Positions 33,029 to 35,125 of a stretch of DNA of 35,125 bases are shown here, one piece after another; position 1 is the first letter of the stretch, and each line of letters starts with the position of its first letter. Source of the stretch: Thermincola sp. (GTDB lineage Bacteria; Bacillota; Thermincolia; Thermincolales; UBA2595); the NCBI GenBank assembly GCA_022735835.1, contig DYZU01000154.1:1-35125 (forward strand), given 5' to 3'. The notes below the pieces were generated by a model. The model searched no databases, was not told the origin of the DNA, and worked only from the letters and a program-made list of their open reading frames with translations. The position numbers were made by a program, and so were the translations under genes.

Positions 33029-33832
33029 CTATTGACCGGCCTCTATCGATACTTCCACAATTTTATCATCGCTGTCCAGCTTAATTGAAAACTTGACCTG
33101 TTCGTCTCCCGCAGGGTTGTAAACCAAAGCTTTTGTGGGGACCCCGCCGGCTTTGCCGAACATCCTGATGGCATCTTTTTTGGAATCTCCGACTTTTATT
33201 CCCCTGGGGCCCGCATGCTCCGGGTCGTCCGCCGTCAACCGGATAATTCCCCCTTTACTGTCAAAAACAATTTCCAAACCCTTATAATCACTTACTCGCA
33301 CAGTCTGTTTCCTGTCTTTATCGTAAACTCTGGAACTTTTTGGCGGCCGGCCAAGCGCCGCTTCGACTTCCCTCTTAGTCATAAACAAACCGATGCCCGA
33401 TATTTCCAGCTCATCTGTTTGCAGGTCAAGAACTTTTCCGGTTGCCGCGTCAACCTGAAAATACCTGCTTTCCGGGATTTTATCAGGATGTCTTTCCTTA
33501 ATTTCCACCAGCCACACGGGAAATTCCTCAGTAGGCTCCTGATCAACCTCAAATATCAATTGGGTTCCATCCAGTTCAGAGACCCTGGCCAGTTTTTCCA
33601 CAACAGGAAAGTTTTTAACGGCGCTTATAGCATCACCCTTAGATATATAATCACTTGATTGACCCGTTATGCTCTTGTTTTCACCTGTGTCCGAGCTCTT
33701 CTTGACGCTCCCCGGGCCAACCGCCTGCAATCCCTTTTCAGGCCAAATCAAATCATATATGGCCTCAGAGTAGTAGCCGGTTAAAAACCCCGCGACAATA
33801 ACTGCCAGAACCAATATCACCCGCTTCAGCAT
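33029..33832 (-). CDS. Exported PepSY-like protein
   Basis: A 267-residue protein with an N-terminal membrane or signal segment (about 4-20), a Ser/Gly/Lys-rich linker, a PepSY-like domain (about 60-140, with DYISKGDAISAVKNF and YFQVDAATGKVLDL) and two repeats of a smaller strand-turn unit (SGIGLFMTKREVEAALG and RGIKVGDSKKDAIRMFG). PepSY domains often inhibit secreted proteases or bind envelope enzymes. The function is not known. GGGGGG lies before the ATG. Confidence 0.75.
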   Translation of the reverse strand: MLKRVILVLAVIVAGFLTGYYSEAIYDLIWPEKGLQAVGPGSVKKSSDTGENKSITGQSSDYISKGDAISAVKNFPVVEKLARVSELDGTQLIFEVDQEPTEEFPVWLVEIKERHPDKIPESRYFQVDAATGKVLDLQTDELEISGIGLFMTKREVEAALGRPPKSSRVYDKDRKQTVRVSDYKGLEIVFDSKGGIIRLTADDPEHAGPRGIKVGDSKKDAIRMFGKAGGVPTKALVYNPAGDEQVKFSIKLDSDDKIVEVSIEAGQ

Positions 33833-33893
33833 CTTCTAACCCCCCTGGTGGTTCCATAATCATTCAATTTCAACAACCGGGGGGCTATTTCCT

Positions 33894-34982
33894 TCAATAT
33901 CCAGCCTGATTTTCCGGACCTTTTGCCCGTTTAATCAAATAATATGTCAAACCTAGCAAAAGAAGCAGGCCCGCGTATCCTACCGCCGGGTAAAGAGTCC
34001 TCACCATCACGGTGAACCCCAGCCGGCTGGCCAGGAAAGCGATTGCGCCGGCCCCGGCAATATAGTACCGGGCCTTGGGCTCCTCCGGGGAGGTAAGCCT
34101 GGCAACAAAACCATAAAGACTGCCTACCGCCGTTGTGTATATTTCCGCCAGAAGCACCAGGCTGTATCCGGTTCTTAACACCGGGTTTAATTTTCCCGCC
34201 ACATATATCATGGGGATCTGGTATTTAGCGGCCGGCAACAGGTTGGGAGCCAGGGCCATAAATATCGCCAGAGCGCCCAAGCCCAGGCCCAGCCCTCCCA
34301 GAATGCCCCCTCTCAGAAGAATATCCGGCCGGTTATACTTGGCCCCCAGCGGAGCCAAAACGGCAACAGCCATCACGATGTTATATGAAACATAAATCAC
34401 CGCCGAAAAGGGCCAGAAAGGAACCGCTGCCCTGGTGGGAACTGTTCCGATAACAGGGTTTAAATAAAATTTGGTGGCCAGCACAGTCCACAGCCCAATT
34501 CCAAAGACCGTGCCGATCAGAACCGGTACCACCAGGCTAATTGAATTGATCACCCCATTAAGGCCCAGCATTACCGTGAGCAGGGTTATCAGGACCATTA
34601 TAGCGCTGCCGATTACGGACGGCCACTGAAACTGTTCGGCAAAGATTGCCCCGGCCCCGGCAGCCATGGCCGTAAAAGCGCCGAAAAGAAAAAAAGTTAT
34701 AACATAATCTATCACCGTACCGATCCACTGCCCTCCTGCGTGGCGAATGACTTCCAGGTGGGAGCGGGCATTGAGTTTCATACCCAATTCCAGGATAGCC
34801 CACCCGAATATACCGAATAAGATGGTAGCCAGTAACAACCCCCATAACCCGTTGGCTCCAAAATGAGAAAAAAACTGGAGCACTTCCTGCCCCGAGGCAA
34901 ACCCGGCACCCACCACGGTTCCAATATAGGTTGCGGCGACCTTAAAAACTGAAATAAAAGTCCGTTCTTCTACCCGCTGCAA
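33894..34982 (-). CDS. YkvI family membrane transporter
   Basis: A 362-residue integral membrane protein with about ten helices and the early motif GTVVGAGFASGQEVLQFF, typical of YkvI-type proteins of the APC (amino acid-polyamine-cation) superfamily. The unwound helix motif GAGFASG suggests sodium- or proton-coupled uptake of an amino acid-like substrate. The start is TTG at 34982, nine bases after GGGAGGG. No operon partner downstream; the PepSY gene is 61 bases away on the same strand. Confidence 0.85.
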   Translation of the reverse strand: MQRVEERTFISVFKVAATYIGTVVGAGFASGQEVLQFFSHFGANGLWGLLLATILFGIFGWAILELGMKLNARSHLEVIRHAGGQWIGTVIDYVITFFLFGAFTAMAAGAGAIFAEQFQWPSVIGSAIMVLITLLTVMLGLNGVINSISLVVPVLIGTVFGIGLWTVLATKFYLNPVIGTVPTRAAVPFWPFSAVIYVSYNIVMAVAVLAPLGAKYNRPDILLRGGILGGLGLGLGALAIFMALAPNLLPAAKYQIPMIYVAGKLNPVLRTGYSLVLLAEIYTTAVGSLYGFVARLTSPEEPKARYYIAGAGAIAFLASRLGFTVMVRTLYPAVGYAGLLLLLGLTYYLIKRAKGPENQAGY

Positions 34983-35077
34983 TTTATTTTTCCCTCCCGG
35001 CCTTCAGTTCCTGTCATTCAGTGATATTTTTCTTCCAAACAGTTTAATTTATTCCCTAAAAAGCAAGGGCGCGGGAC

Positions 35078-35125
35078 TGTCCCATAAGTAACTGGGGCAG
35101 CCTTTCTCTCTAGTTATGAAAGCCA
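35078..35125. repeat. Dispersed repeat, copy 2, cut by the window edge
   Basis: A 48-base match to 9249-9296 with three differences. It lies 96 bases before the start of the YkvI-type gene and runs off the window, so its full size and orientation cannot be given. It shares TGTCCCATAAGTAACTGGGG with the outer end of the palindromic element at 14082-14287, so it belongs to the same family. Confidence 0.8.

Noticed and set aside
33841-33893. CCCCCC/GGGGGG hairpin between the YkvI and PepSY genes as a terminator
   Set aside because: The stem is only six pairs with a very long loop and no T run, so it is not a convincing terminator.
1-35125. CRISPR array, tRNA, rRNA, integrase or transposase
   Set aside because: No regularly spaced repeats, cloverleaf sequences, rRNA blocks or recombinase motifs were seen on either strand.

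Overview
The window looks like chromosome from an anaerobic, endospore-forming, selenocysteine-using Firmicute, probably of the Desulfotomaculum/Pelotomaculum (Peptococcaceae) type. This is inferred from gene content: an alpha/beta-type small acid-soluble spore protein, a VanW-family protein, an SLH-domain protein, UPF0291 (DUF896), many Fe-S proteins, a rubredoxin-flavin reductase, strong AGGAGG-type ribosome binding sites and frequent TTG starts. There are no rRNA or tRNA genes, no CRISPR array, no phage genes and no transposase.

Layout. 1-2.9 kb: a cNMP/CBS/DUF294 signalling protein and a DEDDh exonuclease (+). 2.9-7.7 kb: DUF503, VanW, PRC-barrel, membrane TPR protein and glycogen synthase glgA (-). 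7.9-10.1 kb: an SLH protein and a TtcA-like tRNA-thiolation enzyme (+). 10.1-11.7 kb: a small Cys-rich protein, a decayed second glgA and galT (-). 11.9-14.1 kb: a lipoprotein, the spore protein, two unknown genes and DUF896. 14.3-15.1 kb: a ferredoxin and a probable new selenoprotein. 15.3-18.2 kb: a geranylgeranyl-reductase-like flavoprotein, then a Fe-S aldo/keto reductase operon with a NapH-like membrane ferredoxin. 19-24.2 kb: an ABC efflux operon (ATPase, FtsX-like permease, HlyD-like adaptor, DUF1189). 24.3-26.7 kb: patatin-like lipase, hotdog thioesterase and MBL-fold hydrolase. 26.7-28.5 kb: a c-di-GMP-I riboswitch with terminator in front of a HAMP/RsbW-type sensor kinase. 28.8-31.3 kb: a GT2/DUF2304/SMR lipid-linked sugar cluster and a rubredoxin-flavin reductase. 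31.6-35 kb: a membrane protein, a nitrilase-family amidase, a PepSY-like exported protein and a YkvI-type carrier.

Main points. (1) Two reading frames at 14535-15110 join in the same frame across one TGA. That TGA replaces the second Cys of a heavy-metal-associated CxxC motif, and a hairpin with bacterial SECIS-like geometry follows it, so the gene is best read as one 191-residue selenoprotein (CGGU motif). (2) The c-di-GMP-I riboswitch at about 28299-28470 has a good promoter, an oversized second arm and an intrinsic terminator. It controls a partner-switching sensor kinase whose 5' flank carries what looks like the tail of a STAS domain. (3) A family of palindromic repeats sits directly at gene 3' ends, once supplying the host gene's stop codon. 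(4) A second glgA survives only as an in-frame, internally deleted remnant next to galT.
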